This document shows positions 28,501 through 37,509 of a stretch of DNA of 64,000 bases, piece by piece. The translations under genes and the position numbers were made by a program. The notes under the pieces were generated by a model, which saw only the letters and a program-made list of their open reading frames with translations, did no database searches and was not told the DNA's origin. The stretch's first letter is position 1, and every line of letters begins with the position of its first letter. Origin of the DNA: Flavobacterium cellulosilyticum (lineage in GTDB: Bacteria; Bacteroidota; Bacteroidia; Flavobacteriales; Flavobacteriaceae); contig NZ_SMFK01000014.1 in the NCBI RefSeq assembly GCF_004349355.1, positions 1 through 64,000 on the forward strand, in the 5' to 3' direction.

Positions 28501-28739
28501 TTTAGAAAACTTCTAAATATGTGATAAAGAACGTGCGAAAATCATAACACAATACTTTGAGTAACTTGGTTATTGATGTCAAATCCCTAAAAAGAGAATT
28601 TCCTAGTAACGTGGAAGTTCAAAAGGTCCTAGAAAGTTGAATAATTTTTAACACTTCAAAAAAATCAGTGCAATAAATTTAGAATCTGTTAACAACCTTC
28701 AAAAAGTACATTTATAAGATATGGATTAATTCCAATAAT

Positions 28740-28989
28740 CCGAAACCTTACTGTTTTGGTTTTTTTTATGGGTTATTGTGACTATTGCATGTTCTAAGGA
28801 TAAAAATACAAGATCTAGTTTTTGATTTTTACATATTGCCGATAGCTATTATTTTTCTATTATTCTTATCAATATAGAAATAGTGATGCTAATGAAAAAC
28901 TAGATTCAATTAATTAATGCAACTCAATGGTGAATTTACCTTGAAAAATAAAGCTAAACCTGTAATTACTTATGAAGTTATCGAATAGT
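28740..28989 (+). pseudogene. Decayed lipoprotein gene
   Basis: In one frame near 28765 the sequence reads FLWVIVTIACSKDKNTRSSF then a stop, which looks like the end of a lipoprotein signal peptide (lipobox IAC) and its mature start. From about 28920 another frame reads QLNGEFTLKNKAKPVITYEV, IE and a stop, an ordinary protein C-terminus. The sequence between contains stops in all frames. I read this as remains of a short lipoprotein gene with deletions. The rest of the gap (28501-28740) shows nothing recognisable. The evidence is by eye only. Confidence 0.4.
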
Positions 28990-28997
28990 TAAATGTA

Positions 28998-29876
28998 TTA
29001 ATGTCTGGCTCTACGTTTTAGTATTCCTCCAGCGGCTTCTTTAATTAAACTGGTAAAAATAAATGCTTTCGGATCAATAACTTCGACCAAGTTTTTAAGG
29101 CGACGTAATTCCATACGGGTAACAACGGTAAATACAATGTCTACAGGATGACTCATTTCAAAATTTTCTTTCATAAAGCCTCTCTCTCCTTTGTATACAG
29201 TAATTCCACGCCCTAAACTCATTACTAGTTGTTCTTTTATTTTCTCACTTTGACCTGAAATAATAGTGACTCCCGTATATTCTTCGATACCTTCAATTAC
29301 AAAATTTATCGTCCGCGAAGCGGTGTAATAAGTCAAAATGGAATATAAAGCAACTGGAAGTCCTAATTTAATAGCTGCTATTAAAAAGATGATTATGTTG
29401 ATTCCCAATATAATTTCACTAATTGTAAAACTGATGCGTTTTCCAGTATACAATGCCAAAACTTCAATTCCATCAAGCGCACAACCGCCTCGTATGGCCA
29501 GACCCACGCCCAATCCCATAAATACACCACCAAAAATGGAAACCAATAATTTATCTGAGGTAATTTGTGGATATGGGATAAAATGAAGGCAAAGCGCCAA
29601 ACCTATTACGGCTAAAAAAGTTCGTATAGCAAACGTTTTATTTACCTGAAATGCTCCCATTATAATAAAAGGAATATTGACAATTACAATAACATATCCA
29701 ATATTCCAATGGTATAATTCATGGAGTAACAATGAGATTCCAGTAACTCCTCCATCAAAAAACTGATTGGGAACTAAAAAACCTTTCAGAGCAAAACCAC
29801 AAAACAATATGCCGGCAATAGTACTAATAGCATCAATTATATTTTTCAAAGTAGTTGTTCCCATCCTTGATGTCAT
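28998..29876 (-). CDS. YitT family membrane protein (DUF161 plus DUF2179)
   Basis: A 292-residue protein with five or six hydrophobic segments in the first 200 residues, showing GFLVPNQFFDGGVTGISLLL and LGVGLAIRGGCALDGIEVLA, the signature repeats of the YitT family. The C-terminal DUF2179 domain (about 210-285) contains LGRGITVYKGERGFMKE and PKAFIFTSLIKEAAGG. Its transport role is not established in this family. It overlaps the upstream HD-domain gene by four bases, so the two are a minus-strand operon unrelated to the glycan loci around them. Confidence 0.9.
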   Translation of the reverse strand: MTSRMGTTTLKNIIDAISTIAGILFCGFALKGFLVPNQFFDGGVTGISLLLHELYHWNIGYVIVIVNIPFIIMGAFQVNKTFAIRTFLAVIGLALCLHFIPYPQITSDKLLVSIFGGVFMGLGVGLAIRGGCALDGIEVLALYTGKRISFTISEIILGINIIIFLIAAIKLGLPVALYSILTYYTASRTINFVIEGIEEYTGVTIISGQSEKIKEQLVMSLGRGITVYKGERGFMKENFEMSHPVDIVFTVVTRMELRRLKNLVEVIDPKAFIFTSLIKEAAGGILKRRARH

Positions 29877-30451
29877 TTAATTCGTAATTGGACTTCTTTT
29901 AAATTCTTTTCTTTTAATGATTGATTCTTTTTAATAGCTGTAGCTGTAAAATAATGATGCTGTAACATAAAGTTCAATTGGATTTTATTCCACTCATCCC
30001 TATTGTTTATATAGCCAAATGCAAGCATTTCATTATAAAGGTACTCACCGATTTCAAAAAAATCAGTACGACCTAAATAATTCAAATCGGCATCGGAAAT
30101 AATCTCTTCCAAATGGGTTTTTGGAGTTTGCGGTATTTTTGTAGCCATTATAATTCCACAAATAATATCGATGTCTTTTTTTGAATAATGATAAAGAGGT
30201 AAATATTCTCTAGCTATAATACAGGATATTTCTTCATGATTATTATTTTGTTTAAGGTATCCAGCATCATGATAAATGGCACCAACAAGAAGCAGTTTCA
30301 TATCTGAATCAGAAACTCCTTCTTCAATCGCGATACTTTCAGCACTATGGTATACATCAAGAGTGTGATAAATGGAGTGATAAAACAGCTTTGCCGACAA
30401 TTCATTTCTAAGTTTATTCAAAATAAGTTGACATTCTGGTAGTTTCAGCAT
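29873..30451 (-). CDS. HD-domain predicted phosphohydrolase
   Basis: A 192-residue protein with the HD metal site: His29 (YHTLDVYHS), His61-Asp62 (YHDAGYL) and a later Asp in SDADLNYLG. Such proteins hydrolyse phosphomonoesters or phosphodiesters of nucleotides, though the substrate is not predictable. It is small, a single domain, with no membrane segment. It is the first gene of a two-gene minus-strand unit with the YitT gene. The start ATG at 30451 is followed by a coherent N-terminus, so I accept it. Confidence 0.85.
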   Translation of the reverse strand: MLKLPECQLILNKLRNELSAKLFYHSIYHTLDVYHSAESIAIEEGVSDSDMKLLLVGAIYHDAGYLKQNNNHEEISCIIAREYLPLYHYSKKDIDIICGIIMATKIPQTPKTHLEEIISDADLNYLGRTDFFEIGEYLYNEMLAFGYINNRDEWNKIQLNFMLQHHYFTATAIKKNQSLKEKNLKEVQLRIK

Positions 30452-31002
30452 AATTAAGGCGTAATGTTTTCAAGGCTAAGATATTAAAAGTAAAAGATTT
30501 ATAGATTTTTTTAGCGTTATTTATTAAATAATATTTGAATAAGTTAAGTGATTAATGGATCAAAATAGTAAAGGTTCTATAAGTTTCTATTTCAGAATTG
30601 TATTTTGCAAAACAAGTCACTACTCGTTAATTCGTTTTGGAGCTTATAAGGTATTTTGTTATAGGTTTTTATCGTCGTTTTAAAAATTACTTCGCTATTT
30701 TTAACATAGAAAGTTATTTTATCATTGCTGATATTTCGCTTGTTTTTAGTAGTAAAATTGCTGTTTTAATTGTTTAAATGTCAAAAAAAAGCAGTTTTTT
30801 AGTGGATGTAATTTTGAAAGTAAGTTATTAGTAAGACACTCATTTCGTTTCTTAAAAAGTAGTATGAGGTATTCTTTTTTTTTCTACTTATTTGTAATAG
30901 TAAAAACCACATAAAAGTACGTCAAGTAGTTTGCTGTTTTTTACTTTAGATAAGAAAAAGTGGTTTCTATTTTTTGATTAAGCTTATAATTTTTTTAAAT
31001 TC
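30452..31002. other. Non-coding AT-rich gap before the first MITE-like element
   Basis: No protein of convincing composition is visible on either strand. It probably contains the minus-strand promoter of the HD-domain gene, but I cannot point to a clear consensus box. Several T-runs and A-runs are present, with no strong hairpin. Confidence 0.6.
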
Positions 31003-31223
31003 ATTATTGTCCAATAAAATTAATTCTTTATAAAAGTACAGTCCCTACGGGACAAATCACATATTACAACTTTCTCACTACCAATATTTAACCTCTACGA
31101 GGTATGCTACGTTAGGAGCAAAATATTGGTAGAAATAAATCAAGTAAATCCACTCCTAATGTCCCGTAGGGACTGTACCTATTCTGTTTTATCTATTGAG
31201 AAAAGATTTAATCGGACAACAAT
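31003..31223. mobile_element. MITE-like nested palindrome, copy 1
   Basis: A 221-base element without coding capacity. Its imperfect 19-base terminal inverted repeats are ATTATTGTCCAATAAAATT (31003-31021) and the complement of ATTGTTGTCCGATTAAATC (31205-31223). Inside, GTACAGTCCCTACGGGAC (31036-31053) and GTCCCGTAGGGACTGTAC (31161-31178) form a perfect 18-base inverted repeat. CTACCAATATTT (31078-31089) and AAATATTGGTAG (31121-31132) form a perfect 12-base inner one. A closely related copy lies at 42346-42565 in the same orientation. The form suggests a non-autonomous mobile element or REP-type unit. Confidence 0.8.
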
Positions 31224-31240
31224 GTTTAAAATTATTATAA

Positions 31241-31256
31241 ACTAGTAGGTACTAGT
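31241..31256. promoter_or_regulatory. 16-bp palindromic operator candidate upstream of the gal operon
   Basis: ACTAGTAGGTACTAGT has inverted halves (ACTAGTA / TACTAGT with a central overlap). The same word with one change, on the opposite strand, lies 35 bases before the GntR-type regulator gene at 42700. The site here lies about 20 bases before a TACATTTG box, a good place for control of the galactose genes. The palindrome size suits a GntR-family dimer. Function is inferred from position and symmetry. Confidence 0.6.
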
Positions 31257-31278
31257 ATGGTTATGTTGTTTTTTATTT

Positions 31279-31286
31279 TACATTTG
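31279..31286 (+). promoter_or_regulatory. Candidate -7 promoter box TACATTTG for the gal operon
   Basis: TACATTTG fits the Bacteroidota -7 consensus TAnnTTTG and lies about 100 bases upstream of the galM remnant. A well-placed -33 TTTG is not obvious. The operator-like palindrome at 31241 overlaps the zone where a -33 element would be, which would suit repression. Confidence 0.4.
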
Positions 31287-31384
31287 TTTTTTATATATGT
31301 CAAAAAAGAAACCTTAAAAAAATGAATCCATAATTTTATGTTTCCTTTTTAATGTCAATAATTTGCATTTTACCTAAAATTAAT

Positions 31385-32363
31385 ATGGAATTGGATAGCA
31401 CGGTATTAACGAATGAAAATGGATTTGAAATAAAAGTCACAAATTATGGAGCAAGTCTAACTTCATTGAAAGTCCCAGTGAAAATGGTAAAAAAAATAGA
31501 TATAGTTTTAGGTTTTGATTCTGATGAAGCAAACAAAAAATCTTTTTATTTGCCGTCTGCTCCTTATTTTGGGGATATTGTAGGGAGGTATATAGGCCGA
31601 ATAAGAAAAGGAGCTTTTACTTTGAATGACAAACAAAACCAATTGTACCAAAACAATAATAAAAATTCTTTACAGGGGGAAAAGAAGGTTTTAGTCAAAA
31701 GAAATGGACGATTATCAAAAAAAATTAGCTATAAATCCTTCAGTTGTTTTGGGATATTGTAGTATTGCTAATGAAGAAAATTTCCCCGGAGAATTAGTTG
31801 TAAAAGTGAGCTATACACTATCAGAAGAAAATGAATAGATTATTGAATATTGGGCTAAATCCACCGAAGACACTATTATAAACTTGACGTATCATAGTTA
31901 TTTTAATCTCGATGGACTTCAAGGCTCGGTAGAATATCAAGAATTAACGGTTTTCTCGGATAAACTACTTGAAACGGATGTAGATAGTATTCCAACTGGG
32001 TCCTTCATCGATACAAAAAACTACTATTTAGATTTTAATACACCCAAAAAATGCCCAACTTCTATTGATAATACATATGTAATTGAAAATAATAATCTAG
32101 TGGCTGCGAGTTTGTATAGTTCGAAAAATAATTTGAAAATGGATGTAATTACGAACCAACACGGAGTACACATTTATGTTGGCGGAAATTGTTTTGGAAT
32201 TTTAAAAGGAAAAGAAGAAGTAGATTACCATCCATTGCGTGGGAGATGTTTTGAAACACAAAACTATCCAGATGCACCAAACCACCTGCATTTTCCAAGT
32301 GCTGTATTAAAAAAAGGGGATCAATATTATCATAAAACAATTTATAAATTTCAATTTGTTTAA
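31385..32363 (+). pseudogene. galM: Broken aldose 1-epimerase (galactose mutarotase)
   Basis: The reading frame matches galactose mutarotase throughout: ELDSTVLTNENGFEIKVTNY at the start, LTYHSYFNLDG in the middle (catalytic His retained), and RGRCFETQNYPDAPNHLHF near the end (catalytic Glu region). It is interrupted by a frameshift in the G-run at 31675-31679, another in the A-run at 31717-31724, and an in-frame TAG at 31836-31838. The usual NALHGG motif reads NSLQGEK, so one catalytic histidine is also lost. It heads the gal operon. Homopolymer errors could explain the shifts, but not the TAG and the lost histidine. Confidence 0.85.
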
Positions 32364-32409
32364 GGCATATCAAATAATATTAGAAAAAAAAACAATAAAA
32401 TATAACTTT

Positions 32410-33576
32410 ATGAATACTAAATTAATAAAAACAACTACTGCTTTTTTTGAAGAAAAATTTGGAAACAGCCCATCTAAAACAGTACTTTCACCAGGAAGAA
32501 TTAACATCATTGGTGAGCATATCGATTACAATGATGGTTATGTATTGCCAGCTGCAATCGATAAAATAATTTGTTTTACATTCGAAAAAAATGACACGAA
32601 TATGGCTAACATCCAAGCGATTGATTTAAATGAATCCATAGCTATAGATGTGACAAAAGATGCCAATTTAAGTGAAGTTGTTTGGACTAATTATTTGCGT
32701 GGAGTATTGCACCAACTGAAATTAAATGGACATGAAGTCGGCGGATTTAATTGTGCTTTTAGTAGTAATATACCTTCTGGTTCAGGTTTGTCTTCTTCGG
32801 CAGCCTTGGAATGTGGGTTTTTATTCGGAATAAACGAAATGTTTAATTTAGGAATAAAATCTATTGACATCGCTTTAATGGGCCAGAGTGCGGAACACTG
32901 GGTAGGTATTAATTGTGGTATAATGGACCAGTTTTCAAGTGTAATGGGAATGGAAAATAAAGTGATAAAAATTGATTGTCGTACTTTAGAATATACTTAC
33001 CACGAGGCTAATTTTGTTGATTATTCATTAGTTTTGTTTGATAGTAATGTTAAACATTCTTTATTTACTTCAGAATACAATAACCGTCGTAAGGAATGTA
33101 ACGAAGGACTTGCTATTATCAAAGAAAATTATCCGGAAATTAAAAGCTTTAGAGATTGTGATGTGAGCCATTTAACCAACTTGAAATCTAAAATGACGGA
33201 CAATGTATATAGAAGAAGTTTGTATGCAGTAAAAGAAATCAAACGAGTAATTCAAGCTTGTGATGCGCTTGACAAAGGTGATATTCTAACATTAGGGAAA
33301 TTAATGTTTGAAACTCACGAAGGATTATCGAAGGATTATGAAGTTAGCTGTGATGAATTAGATTATTTAGTCGATTTGGCTATTGCCGAAGAAGATGTAA
33401 TAGGTTCTCGATTAATGGGCGGTGGTTTTGGAGGTTGCACCATCACTTTAGTAAAAAAAGGTAGTGAAGATGTTATCAAAGAGAAGTTTACTAAATTGTA
33501 TGCTGACCAATTTGGAATAGAATTAAAAATTTACGATGTTAAAATTTCTAACGGAACATCATTATATAAAAACTAA
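32410..33576 (+). CDS. galK: Galactokinase
   Basis: It phosphorylates alpha-D-galactose to galactose-1-phosphate, the first committed Leloir step. The GHMP kinase motifs are all present: PGRINIIGEHIDYNDGYVLP near residue 27, GSGLSSSAALECGF (ATP loop), and GGGFGGCTI near the end. I choose ATG 32410 (388 residues, close to the E. coli length of 382). The frame extends 18 codons upstream but that extension overlaps the galM remnant and has no family similarity. It is followed after seven bases by galT. Confidence 0.95.
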   Translation: MNTKLIKTTTAFFEEKFGNSPSKTVLSPGRINIIGEHIDYNDGYVLPAAIDKIICFTFEKNDTNMANIQAIDLNESIAIDVTKDANLSEVVWTNYLRGVLHQLKLNGHEVGGFNCAFSSNIPSGSGLSSSAALECGFLFGINEMFNLGIKSIDIALMGQSAEHWVGINCGIMDQFSSVMGMENKVIKIDCRTLEYTYHEANFVDYSLVLFDSNVKHSLFTSEYNNRRKECNEGLAIIKENYPEIKSFRDCDVSHLTNLKSKMTDNVYRRSLYAVKEIKRVIQACDALDKGDILTLGKLMFETHEGLSKDYEVSCDELDYLVDLAIAEEDVIGSRLMGGGFGGCTITLVKKGSEDVIKEKFTKLYADQFGIELKIYDVKISNGTSLYKN

Positions 33577-33583
33577 ATAAAGA

Positions 33584-34633
33584 ATGAAAAAATTTGATAT
33601 ATACGAAGATCCGCACAGACGATTTAATCCACTTATCAACGAATGGGTTTTAGTTTCACCACACAGAGCCAAGCGACCTTGGCAAGGTCAAAAAGAGACC
33701 ATTGCAGATGATAGTAGACCAGAATACGATCCAACATGTTATTTATGTCCTGGAAATGTTCGTGCTAACGGGGAAGTGAATCCACAATACACGAGTTCAT
33801 TTGTTTTTGAAAATGATTTTGCAGCATTAAAACAAGAGGAAATTGATTTTGAAGAAAGTAGTGAAACCACTTTTTTTAAAGCAAAACCAGAAAGAGGAAT
33901 CTCTAGAGTGGTTTGCTTTTCTCCAAAACACAACATCACTTTACCAGAAATGGATTTGGCAACTATCGAAGATATTATTCGTACTTGGCAAAAAGAATAC
34001 ACAGAATTAGGCAAGGTAGATTACATTAACTATGTTCAAATTTTTGAGAATAAGGGAAGCGTCATGGGTTGTAGTAATCCACATCCACACGGACAAATTT
34101 GGGCGCAATCTTCATTACCAACTCAAATAGAAAAAACACATAATAGTCTAAAAGCCTATTATGACAAAAACGGAAGTAATTTGCTTTTGGACTATTTAAA
34201 AAAAGAATTAGAAGCCAAAGAACGTATTATTATTGAGAATGATCACTTTGTTGCTTTGGTCCCTTTTTGGGCGATTTGGCCTTTCGAGACGATGATTGTT
34301 TGCAAACGTCATGTGACTAACATCGCTGATTTTAACGCAGAAGAAGTTGCTGAATATGCTTTGATTTTAAAACAATTAACGGCTAAATATGACAATCTTT
34401 TCGAAACTTCTTTTCCATATTCTTCTGGAATTCATCAAGCACCAACAGATGGTCAAGCGCATCCAGAATGGTTGTTTCACATGCACTTTTATCCACCCTT
34501 GTTGCGTTCTGCATCTGTGAAAAAATTTATGGTTGGTTACGAAATGATGGGAGAATCACAACGCGATATTACAGCTGAGAAGAGTGCTCAAATGTTAAGA
34601 GATTTATCTGATGTACATTATAAAACAAAATAA
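33584..34633 (+). CDS. galT: Galactose-1-phosphate uridylyltransferase
   Basis: It exchanges UMP between UDP-glucose and galactose-1-phosphate. The active-site triad lies in SNPHPHGQIWA, where the central His-Pro-His carries the uridylyl intermediate. The N-terminal DPHRRFNPL and the metal-binding CYLCPG stretch fit the long GalT class. At 349 residues it matches the E. coli enzyme (348). It is directly downstream of galK and three bases upstream of galE, a compact Leloir operon. Confidence 0.95.
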   Translation: MKKFDIYEDPHRRFNPLINEWVLVSPHRAKRPWQGQKETIADDSRPEYDPTCYLCPGNVRANGEVNPQYTSSFVFENDFAALKQEEIDFEESSETTFFKAKPERGISRVVCFSPKHNITLPEMDLATIEDIIRTWQKEYTELGKVDYINYVQIFENKGSVMGCSNPHPHGQIWAQSSLPTQIEKTHNSLKAYYDKNGSNLLLDYLKKELEAKERIIIENDHFVALVPFWAIWPFETMIVCKRHVTNIADFNAEEVAEYALILKQLTAKYDNLFETSFPYSSGIHQAPTDGQAHPEWLFHMHFYPPLLRSASVKKFMVGYEMMGESQRDITAEKSAQMLRDLSDVHYKTK

Positions 34634-34636
34634 GAA

Positions 34637-35653
34637 ATGAAAATATTAGTAACTGGAGGTTTAGGATTTATTGGTTCGCATACAGTAGTCGAATTGCAAA
34701 ACAAAGGTTTTGAAGTAGTGATAATTGACAATCTTTCCAATTCGTCTGAAGATGTTTTGAAAGGAATTGTTGCCATTACCGGAAAACAACCCATCTTTGA
34801 AAAATTAGATTTAAGAGAAAAACATGCTGTAAAAGATTTTTTCAAAAAACATACAGATGTGAGTGGTGTCATTCACTTTGCAGCCTCAAAAGCGGTAGGT
34901 GAAAGTGTTGCCAATCCTTTATTATATTATGAAAACAACATTGCTTCCTTAGTGTACTTGTTACAAGAATTGCAACAAAAACCGGAAGCTCATTTTATAT
35001 TCAGTTCCTCTTGTACGGTTTACGGTCAAGCTGATGTTATGCCTATTGACGAAAACGCATCAATTAAACCAGCGATTTCTCCTTATGGAAACACCAAACA
35101 AATTGGTGAAGAAATCATTACAGATGTAACAAAAGTGAGTAATATTAATGCTATTTTATTGCGTTATTTTAATCCAATTGGAGCTCATCCTTCTGGCGAA
35201 ATTGGTGAATTGCCAATAGGAGTTCCTCAAAATTTAGTTCCATTTATAACACAAACTGGAATGGGATTGCGTAAGGAATTGATGGTGTATGGTAATGATT
35301 ACCCAACTCCTGATGGTACTTGTATTCGCGATTATATTCACGTGGTTGATTTGGCTAAAGCGCATGTTGTGGCTTTACAACGCCTTATTGAAAAGAAAAA
35401 CACCGATAAGGTTGAAGTTTTTAATCTAGGTACTGGAGTTGGTAGTTCAGTTTTAGAAGTGATTTCAAGTTTTGAAAAAGTAAGTGGAAAACCTTTTCCA
35501 TACAAAATTGTAGCTAAAAGAGAAGGTGATGTGACCAAGGCTTATGCAAACACTGACAAAGCGAATAATGTACTAGGTTGGAAAACAGAATCTTCATTAG
35601 ACGAATCTATTGAAAGTGCTTGGAAATGGGAACAAAAAGTTAGGTCTAAATAA
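34637..35653 (+). CDS. galE: UDP-glucose 4-epimerase
   Basis: It interconverts UDP-galactose and UDP-glucose and so regenerates the GalT co-substrate. The NAD site is GGLGFIGSHT at residues 7-16, followed by SSSCTVYG with the catalytic Ser/Thr, and YGNTK with the catalytic Tyr-x3-Lys. RYFNPIGAHPSGEIGE is the classical GalE sugar-binding region. Length 338 equals E. coli GalE. Besides catabolism it could supply UDP-galactose to the polysaccharide locus 7 kb upstream. Confidence 0.95.
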   Translation: MKILVTGGLGFIGSHTVVELQNKGFEVVIIDNLSNSSEDVLKGIVAITGKQPIFEKLDLREKHAVKDFFKKHTDVSGVIHFAASKAVGESVANPLLYYENNIASLVYLLQELQQKPEAHFIFSSSCTVYGQADVMPIDENASIKPAISPYGNTKQIGEEIITDVTKVSNINAILLRYFNPIGAHPSGEIGELPIGVPQNLVPFITQTGMGLRKELMVYGNDYPTPDGTCIRDYIHVVDLAKAHVVALQRLIEKKNTDKVEVFNLGTGVGSSVLEVISSFEKVSGKPFPYKIVAKREGDVTKAYANTDKANNVLGWKTESSLDESIESAWKWEQKVRSK

Positions 35654-35712
35654 CTTTTAAAATTTAAATAAATCACAAACTATAATTTTATCAAATACCT
35701 AATCAATTATTT

Positions 35713-37401
35713 ATGAACACCTTACAGCTTACCGACTATTTAGTCTTTCTGGTTTACTTTTGTATCGTCTCGGGCTACGGCTTGTGGATATATAAAAGAA
35801 AACAAACCGCTTCACACTCCGCTTCACACGATTACTTTTTAGCAGAAGGTTCTTTAACTTGGTGGGCAATTGGAACCTCCTTAATTGCATCAAATATTTC
35901 ATCTGAGCAATTTATTGCCATGTCTGGAAATGGATTCAAAATGGGATTAGCAATTGCAACTTACGAATGGATGGCTGCCATCACTCTTATTGTTGTTGCG
36001 GTATTCTTTATTCCAGTTTACTTGAAAAATAAGATTTTTACTATGCCTCAGTTCTTAAGTCAACGATATAATGGTGACGTAGCAATGATTATGGCAGTGT
36101 TTTGGTTATTGCTTTACATTGTTGTTAATCTAACGTCTATTCTTTATTTAGGAGCTTTGGCAGTAAACGGAATTTCAGGTATTAACTTAGACTTATGTAT
36201 GTATGGTTTGGCTTTCTTTGCTATTATTATTGCATTAGGAGGAATGAAAGTTATTGGTTATACCGATGTTATTCAAGTAGTTTTCTTGATTTTCGGTGGA
36301 TTGGTAACTACTTATTTAGCTTTAGATAAAGTAGCCGAATTAAACGGTCAACACGGTATGATCCAAGGGTTTAATTATATGATCGATCAATCTGGAGATC
36401 ACTTTCACATGATCTTAAAAAAGGATAATGCCAATTTCCCAAGTTTACCAGGTCTTACAGTTTTATTTGGAGGGATGTGGATTGTAAATTTAAATTACTG
36501 GGGTTGTAACCAATATATTACTCAACGTGCTTTGGGTGCTGACCTAAAAACTGCTAGAAGCGGTATTTTATTTGCTGCCTTCTTAAAATTATTAATGCCA
36601 GTAATTGTGGTATTACCTGGAATTGCAGCGTATGTGATTTATACCAAAGGAGGTTTGCAAACAGAATTATTAGGACCTGACGGAATCATAAACCCAGACC
36701 GTTCTTATCCTGTATTATTAAATTTATTGCCGGTTGGTCTTAAAGGATTGTCTTTTGCAGCTCTTACTGCAGCAGTTGTGGCTTCATTAGCTGGTAAAGT
36801 AAATAGTATTGCAACTATTTTTACCTTAGATATTTTCAAGAAAAAAATAGATGTAAATGCAAGTGAGAATAAAATGGTTACCGTTGGTAAAATAACAGTT
36901 GTTGCTGCCATGCTCATCGCCGTATTCATTGCACCACATTTAGGAATTGATAAAAAAGGGGGATTTGATTTTATTCAAGAATATAGCGGATTTGTAAGTC
37001 CAGGAATCTTTGCCATGTTTATAATGGGATTCTTTTGGAAAAAAACCAGCTCAAATGCAGCTATGTTTGCTACTATTGGTGGGTTTGTGTTTTCTGTAAT
37101 CTTAAAATTCTTACCTCAATTTATGAATTTAGAGTTTTTAAGCGGAACAGGATTTTCAACATTGGTGGAGCAAGAAGATGGAATAAGTTTATACGAAATT
37201 CCATTCTTAGACCGTATGGGATTTGTATTTGCTGCATCAGTAATTATTATGATTTTCATCAGTTTGTATGATCAAAAACGTGGTCTTAAAACAAAAGGAT
37301 TAGAAATAGACTCTACTATGTTTAAAGTGAACAATGCATTTTTAGCTGGTAGTTTAATAATTGTGGGCATCTTAGTAGCATTATATTCTGTGTTCTGGTA
37401 A
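35713..37401 (+). CDS. Sodium/sugar symporter of the SGLT family
   Basis: A 562-residue membrane transporter with about fourteen hydrophobic segments. The SGLT signature SLIASNISSEQFIAMSGNGF lies at about residues 57-76, and the WWAIGTSL segment precedes it. A sodium-site helix with FAALTAAVVASLAGKVNSIA is present. It imports a sugar with Na+, and its place at the end of the galK-galT-galE operon makes galactose the likely substrate. A small conserved terminator follows the gene. Confidence 0.9.
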   Translation: MNTLQLTDYLVFLVYFCIVSGYGLWIYKRKQTASHSASHDYFLAEGSLTWWAIGTSLIASNISSEQFIAMSGNGFKMGLAIATYEWMAAITLIVVAVFFIPVYLKNKIFTMPQFLSQRYNGDVAMIMAVFWLLLYIVVNLTSILYLGALAVNGISGINLDLCMYGLAFFAIIIALGGMKVIGYTDVIQVVFLIFGGLVTTYLALDKVAELNGQHGMIQGFNYMIDQSGDHFHMILKKDNANFPSLPGLTVLFGGMWIVNLNYWGCNQYITQRALGADLKTARSGILFAAFLKLLMPVIVVLPGIAAYVIYTKGGLQTELLGPDGIINPDRSYPVLLNLLPVGLKGLSFAALTAAVVASLAGKVNSIATIFTLDIFKKKIDVNASENKMVTVGKITVVAAMLIAVFIAPHLGIDKKGGFDFIQEYSGFVSPGIFAMFIMGFFWKKTSSNAAMFATIGGFVFSVILKFLPQFMNLEFLSGTGFSTLVEQEDGISLYEIPFLDRMGFVFAASVIIMIFISLYDQKRGLKTKGLEIDSTMFKVNNAFLAGSLIIVGILVALYSVFW

Positions 37402-37423
37402 GATTATAAAAAGTAAAACTAGA

Positions 37424-37458
37424 GCTCTCTTATTTTATAAATAGGAGAGCTTTGTAAT
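37424..37458 (+). terminator. Intrinsic terminator after the galactose operon
   Basis: GCTCTCTTAT (37424-37433) pairs with ATAGGAGAGC (37441-37450), allowing one T-G pair, with a seven-base loop and a TTT tail. It begins 23 bases after the symporter stop and separates the gal operon from the aldo/keto reductase gene. Confidence 0.65.
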
Positions 37459-37509
37459 TGGAGTAAACAGTAATTAAAGTGATTTAATTTTAATATTAAA
37501 CAGAAACAA

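Noticed and set aside
31003..31223. The nested palindrome read as a riboswitch or structured leader RNA of the gal operon
   Set aside because: A near-identical copy lies inside a disrupted GH2 gene, and both have matching terminal repeats, which fits a mobile element better.
31675..31724. The galM frameshifts treated as sequencing errors only
   Set aside because: Both shifts are in homopolymers, so error is possible, but an independent TAG at 31836 and the loss of a catalytic histidine favour a true pseudogene.
32356..32409. An 18-codon upstream extension of galK
   Set aside because: The extension overlaps the end of the galM remnant and lacks galactokinase similarity. ATG 32410 gives the normal family length.
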